A stretch of DNA of 64,000 nucleotides from assembly GCF_026745355.1 (NCBI RefSeq), contig NC_079208.1:18531213-18595212 (forward strand). The letters run 5' to 3'. The notes under the pieces were generated by a model that was given only the letters and a program-made list of their open reading frames with translations, ran no database searches and was not told the DNA's origin. The position numbers were made by a program, and so were the translations under genes. Positions within the stretch are counted from its first letter, which is position 1, and each line of letters starts with the position of its first letter. Shown piece after piece: positions 23,601 to 31,739 of the stretch. The DNA is from Beta vulgaris subsp. vulgaris. Its lineage: Eukaryota; Streptophyta; Magnoliopsida; Caryophyllales; Amaranthaceae.

Positions 23601-26600
23601 CTGATTTTTACCAATCTAAGCTCGCAAAGAGAGAGTTTTTTTTTATGAATTATCTTATAAAACATCCAACTTCTCCATTCAAATGGACATCATAACAAAT
23701 GTCATTTCAAAGCATTCATTTTATGCATTCTTGGAAGCTACAACTTTAATATTGCATAATTGACTTGTAAAATCATCATCCAGATAACACCAACATCTTT
23801 TCAAAATAGGTCCTCTAAGTAGGAGCATCCTACGATACAAGCTCCTGTAGCAAGATACTAAAATCCAGCCTTAAATGATTATGATGTATATATGGCCTTT
23901 TAATACACAAAATTCAAACCCCTCTAATTCCAAATTACCTAAGATTAGAAAAAAGAAAATCAATATAAAGATTGCAGAGGAACAAGAATTCTGAATAATA
24001 AGTTCAAAACTTGATTCCTAACATGTATCTCAATTGCTAGACATGTCTACTTTGTTTCAAGACCTTCAAACAACAATTACCTTAAATCTTATAACTCCAA
24101 CAAAATCAAGTAAAAGAGAAGCTTGACTATTTATCTTCACAAAGTGTCTGTCTTACTATAAACATGTTGCTCCTCTTATTCTAGGTATGAAATCATTAGA
24201 ATCAGAATGGTAAGTGCCCGATCACCAATCACTTTGTCTCTCTTGATATTAAAACTCCCACGAAAAGCACCACAAAAAGGATCCTAATAAGAGATGGTGT
24301 TGTTTTCTTCATAAATTTTACATAATTCATTCCAATCACGAAGGAAGGTAATTTATAGGTCGAGAATCGATCTTCAAAGCCATATGCTCATCATATCGCC
24401 TATCCAATTTAAAATTTCCATGGTTATTTTGTAATGATTCACTCCCCATAATCTGCAACTAATACTATCAACATCTTAGGTACTAGATTATGCAAGAGGT
24501 TGAGTGTCTTACCCGAAAAATGCTTACACCTCCATACACTCTTCGTTTTAAAAGGCGTAAGACGCAACGATGGGCAAGGCGAAGGGAGGGGCAAGGCAAA
24601 AGCGCACGCATCTTGTAGGCGAGGCACCAAGGGAAAAAAAACGCAATCGCAGTCACGTTAGCGGGAACGGTCGCGTTGTCGCAAGAATGGCTTGTCACGG
24701 GGAAATAGAACGTTTCGCAGCCGATACGGTGTGAATTTTTTTAAAAAAATCACATTAATATGTTCTAACCTTATTTGCATTATTTTTGTTTATAAAGCAT
24801 TATTACAACATAATATAATCAAATCTATAATAATATCATGTTTCATGAGCTATATAATTAAATTGCAAAATATTTATGGCCAATGTTTGAAAAGAACAGA
24901 TGTAATGGGGATAAAAGCGTTATAACACGGCGAGTTCGCGTTACGGAAAGCACAACGCGTCGAGAAGTATGTAATTTTTTTATTATGGCATTCGTAACGG
25001 GATTTCGAGGAACGGCAAATCCAAAATCTGTAACCGAACGAGAGAGTTTTAATTCCATGCGAGGCGCACTTTTTTATTTTTTTAATTAATTTTAATTACA
25101 TCAATTTTCTTTATGCTATGTTTGGATAGGAAGATTTCATTTCAAATCCTGGATTTGGATGAAATCTAGTGTTTGGATGGCATAGAATTTGAAATCATGG
25201 AATTTGTTCAAATTCTTATCAAAAGCTTATATTAGTAGAATTTGAAATTCAAGCTATTACCTTGTCATTTGAAATTCTCTCCCCATACATATCCCAACTT
25301 CATGAGTATTTATATCCCAACTTCACTCATTCTCTTTCTAATATTTATTTCTCTCTCCTTTAGTAAACCCACACTTTTTCTCTCTCTCCATTAAACCTCT
25401 ATTTCTCTCTCCTCTATCAAACCCCCTTTACAAAACAATGATTAGGAATTGAAATACAAACTTTAAATTCAAGATTTCAATTCCATTATTTGAAATGAAA
25501 TACAAGTTTCCAAACACTACCTTATTGTATTTAATTTCAGTGGATGAACCCATATGAGGTATAGGTATTAACAAATAACAAATAATTAAATTTCTATAAA
25601 ATAGAAAAAGAAAAAAGAATAGCCCTTCAAAAAACAGAAGAGGAGTGCACGTGATACTCTCAGGGTGAAGGTAGTGAGACTATGGGGTGCATGGGGTAGG
25701 TGACCTTAATTTTGACTTCTAGAGTCTATTAACACAGTAACTCTCTCCCATTTAATGACAAGCCTACAGAATATAAAAGAAAATGGAGAAAAGAAAAAAA
25801 ACAGAAAGAGAAAAAAAACTGAAAAGGCCCCAGAATCCAGACCAAAGAGGAAGAGAGAAGAATAGAGAAGATGACAGAAGGGGGGACGATAAAGAGGGGG
25901 GAAAAGCAGATCGAACGAGAGAGGAAAGGAGATCTAAGAGAAAGAAGAGAAGAGATCAAATAAAACATACCTGAACCTCTTCATCGTAGAGGACCGCCCG
26001 CAGACCTGGTGCCAAAAGTCACCAAGGAGCTCCTCGGCTATCTCTGTCGTAGTTGGCAAGGTTGGCCCCTCGATCTAAAAAAAAAGATCTCAATTCGCAA
26101 ATTAGGGTTTGCCACCAAATTTGGGGATTTTGATTTTTAGCTGAAATTTTAGGAATTTCTTGCAATTGAGTGAGGGATTATGCTCAAAATGTGTTACTAA
26201 AAGCTTAGGTAACATTTAATTTGAAGATTATTTGCCTTCTTTTGTGAATTCAACTCAATAAAGAGTTGTTTAAGCGCCCCATGCCCAAAAGCATGGCGCC
26301 TCTACCAAAGGCGTCAAAAAGTGTGCGCCTCAGATCGCCCGTTGTTGTGCGATTCGCCTGATTTGTTCGGATTTGTTTTTGCCCGCGCCTCCACTCACCT
26401 AGCGCCTATAAGGCGCGCTTTCGAAAAACCAAGTATACACTATTGTTTGATAGCCTATTCTAGTCCTTCTAATACTTCTACCTTGACAAACAGCACATAT
26501 ACAAGTCGAATTATGCAGATGGAGGCATGAAACAAAAACAACCACAACCCACAAATCCCACCATAGGTACATCAAGTCTAACCATTTCAAGCACTATCAA

Positions 26601-27165
26601 AGAAAGCCTTAACAGATAGCAACCCTGCTGCTAATCTAAAGCCTTTATAATCACTATCAAAGAATCATCCCCTCTTAATTTAGTTTTACAAGTACAAATT
26701 GCTCCTCAACCATCATCATCTATGCTCATCTAAGCACCCAAAGCATCTTTAAAGTAGGTAAAAACCCGAATTCGGCTTCCTACAAGCTCCTTCAATAACA
26801 TGACACAAAAGAACATCATTGCACAATAATACGCAAGAAAAAAAGCAACCCCCTTTGCCCCTAAATTAAAGTAAGGAACCAAAATAACAACCATAAACTT
26901 AAGTTTCTCACAAGATCCTATTCACCAACGAAACTACGAAATCCAAATACTTAGATTTATCACATGATAGACATATAAATGGAAAAAATAATTGAAAAAC
27001 CCCAAATAATCAGGGTTTAATTAATAGCTGTGAATAACATACCGTAGCCGGCCAAGCCGGAAAACCTTTGACCTTTGCAAGAACAAGATCACCAACTTTC
27101 CACTGGCGGCGAGCTGCCACAGCAGCAGCAGCTTTGCTAGCACTCTTCCTTCGACTCGGCGCCAT
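1860..27165 (-). CDS. HULK2/HULK3-like: HUA2-LIKE protein (PWWP + CID), 11 coding exons
   Basis: Coding exons (high to low): 27165-27043, 21761-21685, 12657-10396, 10296-9798, 9220-9112, 8983-8871, 8742-8555, 3373-2878, 2667-2274, 2139-2050, 1885-1860. They total 4377 nt with every phase matching, so 1458 residues, close to my recollection of somewhat under 1,400 for the Arabidopsis HULK2/3 proteins. Order: PWWP domain (about residues 20-90), a long acidic low-complexity middle with basic NLS-like patches, a CID/RPR domain (about 950-1090) with VDLFFLVDSIAQ and NRRQCLKVLRLWLERR, the motif ILEDVDGELEMEDV, a poly-proline tract, and a GSGYWRPR C-terminus. Family knowledge: HUA2/HULK proteins are nuclear factors for pre-mRNA processing and expression of flowering regulators such as FLC and AG; PWWP reads chromatin and CID contacts the RNA polymerase II tail. 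The start MAPSRRKS is typical of the HULK2/3 clade. No frame break, so probably functional. Exon joins are inferred without transcripts. Confidence 0.93.
2878..3373 (-). CDS. HULK exon 8: acidic motif and poly-proline tract
   Basis: The first base completes Ser from exon 7, giving SNSSFQLPGF. Then come a Glu/Asp-rich stretch, the HUA2-family motif ILEDVDGELEMEDV and an almost pure proline run (about 3005-2945). Such proline tracts in this family are thought to bind splicing-factor WW domains. The donor is placed at AAT|GTATGT (2877), which joins to C-M-Q-E in exon 9; a GTAGAA donor seven bases upstream would break the frame. Confidence 0.88.
3476..3691. mobile_element. Mutator-type MITE with ~9-bp target duplication
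   Basis: Inverted ends ggaaaaattaacactgg and ggaaaaattgacactgg (inverse of the right end). Flanks are taaaatgaa (3467-3475) and taaaaagaa (3692-3700), a 9-bp duplication with one mismatch. No coding capacity, 216 bp. Confidence 0.75.
5148..5213. repeat. Perfect 33-bp tandem duplication
   Basis: The unit starting gagtacaaatattactattg is repeated exactly, at 5148-5180 and 5181-5213. Identity implies a recent slippage or repair event within the intron. Confidence 0.9.
6002..7104. mobile_element. 1.1-kb TIR element with subterminal 'ggtccaataa' arrays
   Basis: Ends gggtgcgttctcttcacct and its inverse aggtgaagagaacgcagcc, flanked by TAA (left) and TTA (right), compatible with the 3-bp TWA target of PIF/Harbinger (Tourist-like) elements. 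Inside both ends are many copies of a short unit (ggtccaataagtt, ggtctaataa, caatcaggtc) in the same direction at both ends; the middle is AT-rich. No transposase, so non-autonomous. Superfamily is an inference. Confidence 0.7.
7655..7720 (+). mobile_element. 3' tail of an RTE LINE or related SINE
   Basis: The text cgaccccaaatcatattggg followed by a (ttg)n run resembles the conserved 3' end shared by plant RTE LINEs and Au-like SINEs. The 5' extent is unclear and nothing coding precedes it. An RTE coding relic of the same broad type is at 36001-36513. Confidence 0.45.
8046..8289. mobile_element. Stowaway-like MITE
   Basis: Ends cttcctccgtactatttcag and cttcctccattctttttaat (the latter read from the other strand), flanked by TA (8044-8045 and 8290-8291). 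244 bp; internal catatataaatcacaaaaga is shared with the degenerate copy at 340-560. Confidence 0.8.
8555..10296 (-). CDS. HULK exons 4-7: CID/RPR domain
   Basis: Exons 10296-9798, 9220-9112, 8983-8871 and 8742-8555. Text in order: SLTRTKESIGRATRIAVDCV, VELLVLYLEKESSLYRRVDL, GTYISAVKETLARML, AAAPPGQAARENRRQCLK, VLRLWLERRILPE and DDPLRDMEGMMVDEYG. This is the helical CTD-interacting domain of HUA2-like proteins with its conserved C-terminal DDPxRxMEGMxVDEYG tail. The intron between exons 6 and 7 (8870-8743) begins with GC on the minus strand (GCAAGT), not GT; only this donor keeps the conserved Lys-Val junction in frame. Introns here are short (101 to 577 bp). Confidence 0.92.
10396..12657 (-). 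CDS. HULK exon 3: end of PWWP and long low-complexity middle
   Basis: Encodes residues 67-821. It opens with AFCNPADVEEFT, finishing the PWWP fold, followed by an amphipathic stretch (GADFVRAVQEIVDCYDKL) conserved in HUA2-like proteins. The rest is a Ser/Asp/Glu/Asn-rich, probably disordered linker with basic patches (KKKTSVQRSR, RRAKRSKR, RKKRNPGRKRAQ) that look like nuclear localisation signals. Two internal repeats are visible: a 36-nt unit about three times (about 11470-11585, LDFLVKSEEK type) and a roughly 51-nt unit about twice (about 10500-10620, ECNKS-D-S type). Plus-strand reading frames here are shadows. Confidence 0.93.
12720..12979. mobile_element. Stowaway-like MITE, diverged ends
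   Basis: Left end ctccctctgtttatttttaa and an imperfect inverted right end (aaaagagacggacaaagt), with TA on both sides. About 260 bp, CT-rich interior, non-coding. Confidence 0.6.
14385..14974. mobile_element. Stowaway-like MITE (outer, split by a second MITE)
   Basis: Ends cttcctctgtttcaaaatac and attcctttgtgtcaaaatac (inverse of right end), flanked by TA. It inserted at the TA in an aacttaatatatggtaac-type site of the tandem unit, which resumes as tatttggtaac. Its interior is split by the MITE at 14484-14823. Confidence 0.8.
14484..14823. mobile_element. Stowaway-like MITE (inner, nested)
   Basis: Ends ctccctccgttccataatac and ctccctgcgtcccaatttac (inverse of right end). Left flank TA, right flank TT, so one base of the duplication may have mutated. 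Removing it restores continuous outer-MITE sequence. Confidence 0.75.
14987..16021. repeat. ~1-kb insertion with GC-rich 'ggcgcg/gcgcc' ends
   Basis: Left end gttttaaaatactcgcccca then a GC-rich aggcgcgcc block (to about 15150); right end a block of gaggcgcctcgcct and gcgcctcgcgcc before ttttgaaactttgg. The centre is AT-rich. Its limits are defined by the tandem units it separates. Related GC-rich blocks occur at 24530-25080 and 26270-26425. Class unknown; no coding region recognised. Confidence 0.6.
17623..18740 (+). pseudogene. Decayed hAT transposase (BED finger and C-terminal dimer region)
   Basis: The N-terminal part reads in one frame as MEYRCKFFNEILTSSHSRVR then AHLIQIKGQGIACCKKVS, the BED zinc-finger pattern of plant hAT transposases (C...C...H). 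After an AT-rich gap (about 18055-18255), short pieces in shifting frames match the C-terminal half: DEWLREDPSRVPP, MDPKSWWYILE, LAFKLHGQLASSS, YPFIHSLRRKKLN and SRVHDLVFLHNTLRL, the hAT dimerisation region. Most of the catalytic RNase H-like core is missing, and stops and frameshifts are frequent. Plus strand, opposite to the host gene. Terminal repeats not located. Certainly inactive. Confidence 0.8.
19483..19642. mobile_element. 160-bp hAT MITE with 8-bp target duplication
   Basis: Inverted ends ctatgttgctc...gagcaacatag with a perfect 8-bp direct flank ctcttgtt (19475-19482 and 19643-19650). The interior is built from variants of gtgtcggacacttggacac and gggtaccc, so the element is nearly self-complementary. 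Confidence 0.88.
20850..21096. repeat. Two-copy tandem repeat of ~110-135 bp
   Basis: Copies share gacatggagctgggtggaaa / gacatggatctaggtagaaa, aaatccaagtgtatg / gatccaagtgtatg, aacatgatgtt, and end ggacatcccactttgtt. Boundaries about 20850-20984 and 20985-21096. No function apparent. Confidence 0.7.
21685..21761 (-). CDS. HULK exon 2: second half of PWWP (77 nt)
   Basis: Reading from the acceptor (AG at 21763-21762) gives V-S-E-P-E-E-W-G-Y, then KKVLVYFFGTKQ, ending with AT before a GTGAGT donor. The A at 12657 completes Ile and the text continues AFCNPADVEEFT. This matches the conserved PWWP core of HULK proteins, and phase 0-in/2-out fits both neighbours. The exon is isolated between introns of 5281 and 9027 bp and is easily missed by gene finders. 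Confidence 0.93.
24530..25080. repeat. Repeat with GC-rich ends (related to 14987-16021)
   Basis: Left block ttttaaaaggcgtaagacgc, ggcaaggcg and taggcgaggcacc; right block catgcgaggcgcac before poly-T. Between them are cggcaa/cgttac-type segments and AT-rich DNA. Similarity to the other two GC-ended repeats is in composition and motif; a full alignment was not possible. Confidence 0.4.
25115..25525. mobile_element. Probable TIR MITE
   Basis: Left end gctatgtttggatagg and right end ccaaacactacc form imperfect inverted repeats, and ends of the type 'tagtgtttgga' are common in plant MITEs. The interior repeats variants of tttgaaattc and has a CT-rich segment. Target duplication not resolved. 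Confidence 0.45.
25971..26074 (-). other. Exon-like segment in intron 1, possible alternative to exon 2
   Basis: A GC-rich 104-nt segment lies between a pyrimidine tract plus AG (26076-26075) and a GTATGT donor (25970-25965) on the minus strand. It is open in the frame set by exon 1 (starting IEGPTLPTTTEIAEELLGD) and ends in phase 2, as exon 3 requires. It does not resemble PWWP sequence; another frame ends VLYDEEVQ. It could be an alternative exon, a fossil exon of a captured gene, or chance. No homologue recognised. Confidence 0.35.
26270..26425. repeat. Short GC-rich-ended repeat
   Basis: Contains aagcgccccatgccc, atggcgcctc, cgtcaaaaagtgtgcgcct, gcgcctccactcacctagcg and cctataaggcgcgc. 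Same motif family as the GC-rich blocks at 14987-16021 and 24530-25080. Non-coding. Confidence 0.4.
27043..27165 (-). CDS. HULK exon 1: start codon and first half of PWWP
   Basis: ATG at 27165-27163 opens 41 codons rich in Ala, Lys and Arg, then GDLVLAKVKGFPAWPAT, the first PWWP strand and its signature (P-A-W-P here). The donor is GTATGT at 27042, phase 0. An in-frame upstream ATG exists at 27240, but its extra 25 residues are hydrophobic and unlike the family, so the MAPSRRKS start is preferred. Confidence 0.93.
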
Positions 27166-27660
27166 AGAGCAACAACGACTCCACTTTCTCTTATCAGTTT
27201 TCCTCCCAATTAAAAAGAAGATACAATAATAATAAAACAAAAACCCTATCTCAATTTATAAAGAAAACAAAAGAAAAGAAAAAAAGAATAGAAAATGATG
27301 GGGGAGTTCAGGAAAAATCCCAAATGAAATTGAAATTGGTGAAGAAGAAGAAGAAAAAAATAAGAAGAATCTCTAATAAGAAAGGGGAAACAACAGCAAC
27401 AGCAGCGGCGCCACTCGCTTTCGCTGTGAAAGCGAAGCGAGTAGTTCCGAAGTGGCGATAATTTCCAGCAGCCAAAGAAGTTGACAAATTGGCAGGCATT
27501 GAAATTTCACAAATCCCTAATCCCTAATTGTTGTACAAATTAAACAAAAGAGGAAATTCAGTGTTGTTGTTGTTGTTGTTGAATTGATGATTTTGCTGGT
27601 TTTGGAAGATGAGAGAGAGAGAAGAGTGACTGCGGTTTGCAGATAACCCTAAACAGGAAA
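27166..27660 (-). promoter_or_regulatory. 5' leader and proximal promoter of the HULK gene
   Basis: Upstream of the ATG the minus strand is rich in CT and poly-T tracts and holds a (CAA)n run (plus-strand gttgttgttgttgttg, about 27563-27580) and a CTCTCTCTC run (about 27609-27622), typical of plant 5' UTRs. I see no convincing TATA box, as is usual for broadly expressed regulators. The transcription start cannot be placed from sequence. Confidence 0.5.
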
Positions 27661-27769
27661 AGAAAGAAAGGGGGGAGAGAGATTTTGGGGGAAAAATTGT
27701 ACAAAGGGAAAGAGGAGGAAGAAATTAAGGGGGAGAGTTACTAACGTGCGCTGCTGTGGGATATTTTTA

Positions 27770-28980
27770 AAAATTATAATCTTCGTGCAGGTCAGGTAAA
27801 CAAACTTCGTGCAGCTCAGGTAAACAAACTTCGTATCTACTACTAGGACTCTCAAAAAATGGCATAAACTTGTAATGACTTGTAACTCACTTGCACTTAA
27901 AATTTTGGTAAAATAGGTCACTTGTAGCCTGACTTGTACCTGACCTATATCTAAAATAATAATAACCGATACCTGGTCTTGACCCGACACTTCATGACCT
28001 GAACCTGAATTGATACCCGCCTAAAAAAGACCGATAACTGAAATGATCTGACCTGACAATGATTTGAATTCGATTCGACACCTGACCTGATTAGGACCGA
28101 AACTGATTATAACTCGACATAACTTGTCATTAACCCGACCTGTTGCGACTCGTTACCTGATTTTCCTAAAGCTGTTGCGACCCGGTATATTATTTTATCC
28201 GACTTGTTGCTACATGTTACCCATTTACCCGACTTGTTGCTACATGTTACCCGTTTACCCGACTTGTTGCTACATGTTACCTAATTTTACCCGACTTGTT
28301 ACTACATGTTACCCGATTTTACCCGACTTGTTGGTTGTAGATAAGTCGACTTGTCATTGACTTCACCACATAGTAATATAAATCATAAACTAACACTACT
28401 ATAAAAAGGCATATACTTAGATGAACTATTCAAGTATTGATTTTCAATAAAATCTTAAATAATGATACAAATTTGAATCAGAGCCACACAAAATTCATGA
28501 CTTGTCCGGTGCTTGAAGTGACCCGAAAATGACCTGAAACCAAGTATGGTACAACCCGATAACCACTAACCTGAACTCGTCTCGAACCCGACCCAAACCG
28601 CTATTGTCATGACCTGATAAGTGACCGCCCCATGCATGAGTTGAACCTGAAAGCACTCGCTACGAACCTGTAATAAACCCGATCCAACACTACATGATCA
28701 CGAAAGATGACATGTCCCGAAATTATCCAATACTATATGATCACGAAAGATGACATGTCCTGAAATTAACCGTGCCGAACCTGACTGAACCTGAAAGAAG
28801 AAATGAACCCAAACAGACCTGATCGAATTACGACAGTTCCCGACCTACACCTGACCTGTTTGATTTAATGACTATAGACACGACATGACCGAACATGGCC
28901 TGAAACCTGAGATGACCCAACCTGAACCCGACTCGGCTAACTGAATTGACAGCTCTATCTACTACTAGTAGTTTAGTACT
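27770..28980. repeat. Region of degenerate 'gacctgaaacc' short repeats
   Basis: Many variants of acccgacctgaacctga and gacctgacctg run through the stretch with a strand bias (C-rich on plus). It includes a 30-32-bp tandem block (28200-28337) and a ~45-bp two-copy repeat sharing atgatcacgaaagatgacat (about 28690-28775). I see no gene; short plus-strand reading frames follow the repeat period. Confidence 0.65.
28200..28337. repeat. Tandem 30-32-bp repeat, about 4.4 units
   Basis: Unit cgacttgttgctacatgtta followed by cc(c)gtttacc or an attttacc variant, four full copies and a partial one. Small length differences between units point to slippage. Confidence 0.85.
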
Positions 28981-29186
28981 GTAATATCCAATACGTCTTG
29001 GGTGGATCGAATTTATAATAATTTATTATACAGTCAGACTAATTATATTATACAAAAATTAGAATTTTTTCCTTGAATAATGCAAAAGTTAGTTTTAATT
29101 CCACAAATATGCCCAAAAAAAAAAATTCCTGCGTACCGTCCACGTAGGACGGCACGCGAGAAAGTGTTTTTTTTTGTTTTTGCGCA

Positions 29187-29343
29187 GGTCAACCGCTATT
29201 CTAAGTAGCGGTTTACTTTAAACAAAACCGCGACTTTGAGTAGCGGTTCATACATATAAACCGCTACTTCAAGTAGCGGTTTAAGTAGCGGTTTAGCTAG
29301 AACAGTTCCACGCATATATAAACCGCTATTATGAATAGCGGTT
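29187..29343. repeat. Palindrome cluster, left subterminal region of the MULE
   Basis: Four imperfect ~24-bp palindromes of the form aaccgct(a/g)(t/c)t...agtagcggttt, separated by acatataaa-like spacers. Each can form a short hairpin. They mirror the cluster at 34918-35118. Confidence 0.85.
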
Positions 29344-29635
29344 TATGTACAATAACAAAACAGATTGTACTGCTTCCCCATAACTGGCCAAAATGCCAGA
29401 AACACATAAAATTCCAGCAATTCCAAACAATTCTTCAACATGTAATTCTAGCACCAAATTCCATCCAACAACACCAAGTTCATCCACACATCAATCACCA
29501 AACACCAAGTTCATCCACATTCAAATTTATCCAAGAATTTCTTAATTACGAAGTTAGATTAAGAAAATATGTCAATCACAAACAAAATTTAAAATGTGAC
29601 ATAGTGTTAACTAACTATACAAACAATAAATGAAA

Positions 29636-31656
29636 GTGCTAAGACCCCCTCTTCTTCTTTTGTGAAGGTCTAGATGAACTAGGTGTGATCTCATTAGACT
29701 CTGCAATGGCATCAAGAGAAGATGGAGTGGTGTCATTACGTCGTCGATAGGTCCTCTGACAGACTGGAGGCAAAAGCAAAGGTGTTGTGGTAGATATATG
29801 GGCAACAGGCATTGAAGATGTAGAAGTTGATGTATGTGCAGCAGAAGTAGGCACGCCCTGTAAGATGTGTCCATGTCAAGCTCGGCCAACAACATCAATA
29901 CACAGTCCCCTCATGGTCTGCAATGTCTGTGCAAACAACTGGCTCCCCATATCTGGAGGCAATGACTCAGCAGCCTCTAGTACAGTGCCGCACCTATGAG
30001 CAACATCAGATAAAGTATGTGCCTGCATAGAAAGAAAAAATACATATTATATAGTCGTATAAATAAATAAAAGTACAACTACAAATCATTGGACTTACCA
30101 GTACTATATCTGCAGACGCAGGCTGATAATGTGTAGAAGGAGGTCGCCTCAATGGATCCGTCATGCGTAACCTCGTGATGCGACGATACCATATCATATA
30201 CTCCTCAATGGCATGAGTACGACCACTAAACGGAGTGCCCTGAACTATGTGTCCCTCGCGCTCATCCCACTACGCTATGTAAGGTCGATGTCTGAGCGGA
30301 TAATTCTTGTTCTTCGAACTCTGATCTATGCCATGAAGGGTTGTGCTCGTATCACAAGGTGCTGGAATCATCTGCTCGAATATAAACTGGCGCATAACTC
30401 GATCAGGAAAATGAAACTCCACAATGTCGAAACAAATAAGTGGAGCCACTATGCGCCATACATGTCGATCAGCTCGACATATAGCAGGTAACAACGCCAG
30501 TCTCGCATCAGTATATGGCTGCCAAGTCATCTACAAAGAAAGAATCTTGCAAATATTAGGCATGTGAGAGATGTCTACCAATGTATAAGTTAGGCATGTA
30601 AGACCCTATGTACCTGCTCGTCCGTCTGATGGTCAAGTGCATCCCTGTAGTAAGGAAGCCCACTTGCTAAGTGGGACCTAGTGAGGTGTACCCGAAGCCA
30701 ACTGAAAAGAAATACACATTAATATCCTTGAGAAAAATGAAACTAAATAATGTCAACAAATGTGAGACATTGAATATTACCTGACAGCTAAGGCGTCAAG
30801 CCCCGGAACATGCTGGGAGCCTAAAATAGGAACGCCATCGTCAAACTGTGGAGGTGGGTCCCGCACCCTCGAAATCCGAGGTTTGCCGATGTGTATGTGC
30901 TCCCATGCCCAAAGCTGTAACAACAATACAGGGCCACCTAACTCCCTCGCACCCCTCTTTGATGCCTGACATAGCTTTCGATACAAGTATGCAAGGGTCG
31001 AAGTACCCCAGCTAAAGAACCTGGACTGCATCTCCACTCTTGTCAGCAAAAAGAATGGACCCCATCAAGACAAGAATATAAGTTCGTGCGAATCGTTGTA
31101 CTGTCACCTCATCAGCATCGTTCGGCAACAAGAAAAAATGATGCCGAAGCCATGTCAACCTCAAAGACGAACCCTGGAGAACTTTGGGCTCGTTCTCCGG
31201 TGTGGTGGGCCAAATCCCCAACAAATCAAAAACTACTGCAGCCCAATTAACCTCGCCTCGACCAGTAACAGGTGGCCCGTGCACTCTAAGTCCAAGGATA
31301 ACAGCGACATCTTCTAAAGTAATCGTCGCCTCCCCGACAGTGAAATGAAAGGTATGTGTCTCCTGCCTCCATCGCTCCACTAATGTCGTCGAAAGTGGTC
31401 GATCAATCTCCAAACCTCCCCCTACCAAACGATGTATGCCGAGAAAACCAGCACGCTCAACATACCGAAGAACCCTATCGTGAATCTCCCAGTCAAGAAT
31501 GAGACTATGATGATGCAACCGACACGATAATACCGTGTCCCCTACTCCCCTCCAGGCATCCTCACTCTGATGCTTGTCCTGGAGGGTGAGAACGATGCAA
31601 TCAGTGGGGCCGGGAAAGATGGATTGCGCCATCAGACCTAAGAACAAAAAAAACAT
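29636..31656 (-). pseudogene. Plant mobile domain (PMD / MAIN-like) gene of the MULE, broken
   Basis: Starts MFFLFLGLMAQSIFPGPTD (31656; a second Met at 31632 is also plausible). PMD text follows: RYVERAGFLGIHRL, VERWRQETHTFHFTVGEATI, LEDVAVILGLRVHGPPVTG, then SWGTSTLAYLYRKLCQASKR and LLLQLWAWEHIHIGKP. This is the domain of MAIN/MAIL1 and 'phosphatase 7 long form' proteins, which is shared with transposons. Exons end at 30777 (GTAATA donor) and 30614, and continue at about 30530 (MTWQPYTDARL, then GTPFSGRTHAIEEYMIWYRR) and below about 30023 with a Ser/Thr-rich, Lys-Arg-ended tail. A frame change and apparent loss of about 20 residues near 31030, and a stop at about 30270, break it. The role of such genes in MULEs is unknown. 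Confidence 0.78.
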
Positions 31657-31739
31657 ATACAGGTTATTAGCATAATGACGACTATGATAATAATATAAAT
31701 TTATGAATATTTAAAAAAAATTAGATTTACCCAGATGTT

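Larger units (their letters stand above)
21762..27042 (-). other. HULK intron 1 (5281 bp)
   Basis: Non-coding between exons 1 and 2. Contains an exon-like segment (25971-26074), two GC-rich-ended repeats (about 24530-25080 and 26270-26425), a TIR repeat (about 25115-25525) and a purine-rich stretch (about 25780-25960). The rest, including 21762-24530, is AT-rich intron with no gene-like reading frame I can support. Confidence 0.8.

Noticed and set aside
24439..25089. Reading frames on both strands in the GC-rich repeat
   Set aside because: They reflect the repeat's GC-rich blocks; no domain or conserved text.
25783..25974. Lys/Arg/Glu-rich frame in intron 1
   Set aside because: It is the direct reading of a purine-rich (ga)n-like stretch, which is the branch-side pyrimidine tract on the minus strand; no gene evidence.
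25971..26074. Treating this segment as the true HULK exon 2
   Set aside because: It fits the phase but not the PWWP sequence; the 77-nt exon at 21761-21685 gives the conserved core, so the segment is reported only as a possible alternative.
28124..28360. Reading frame with repeated 'YPTCCYMLP' text, and a CRISPR-like look of the 30-bp repeats
   Set aside because: The units are directly abutting without spacers and the frame simply follows the repeat; this is a plant minisatellite, not a CRISPR array or gene.
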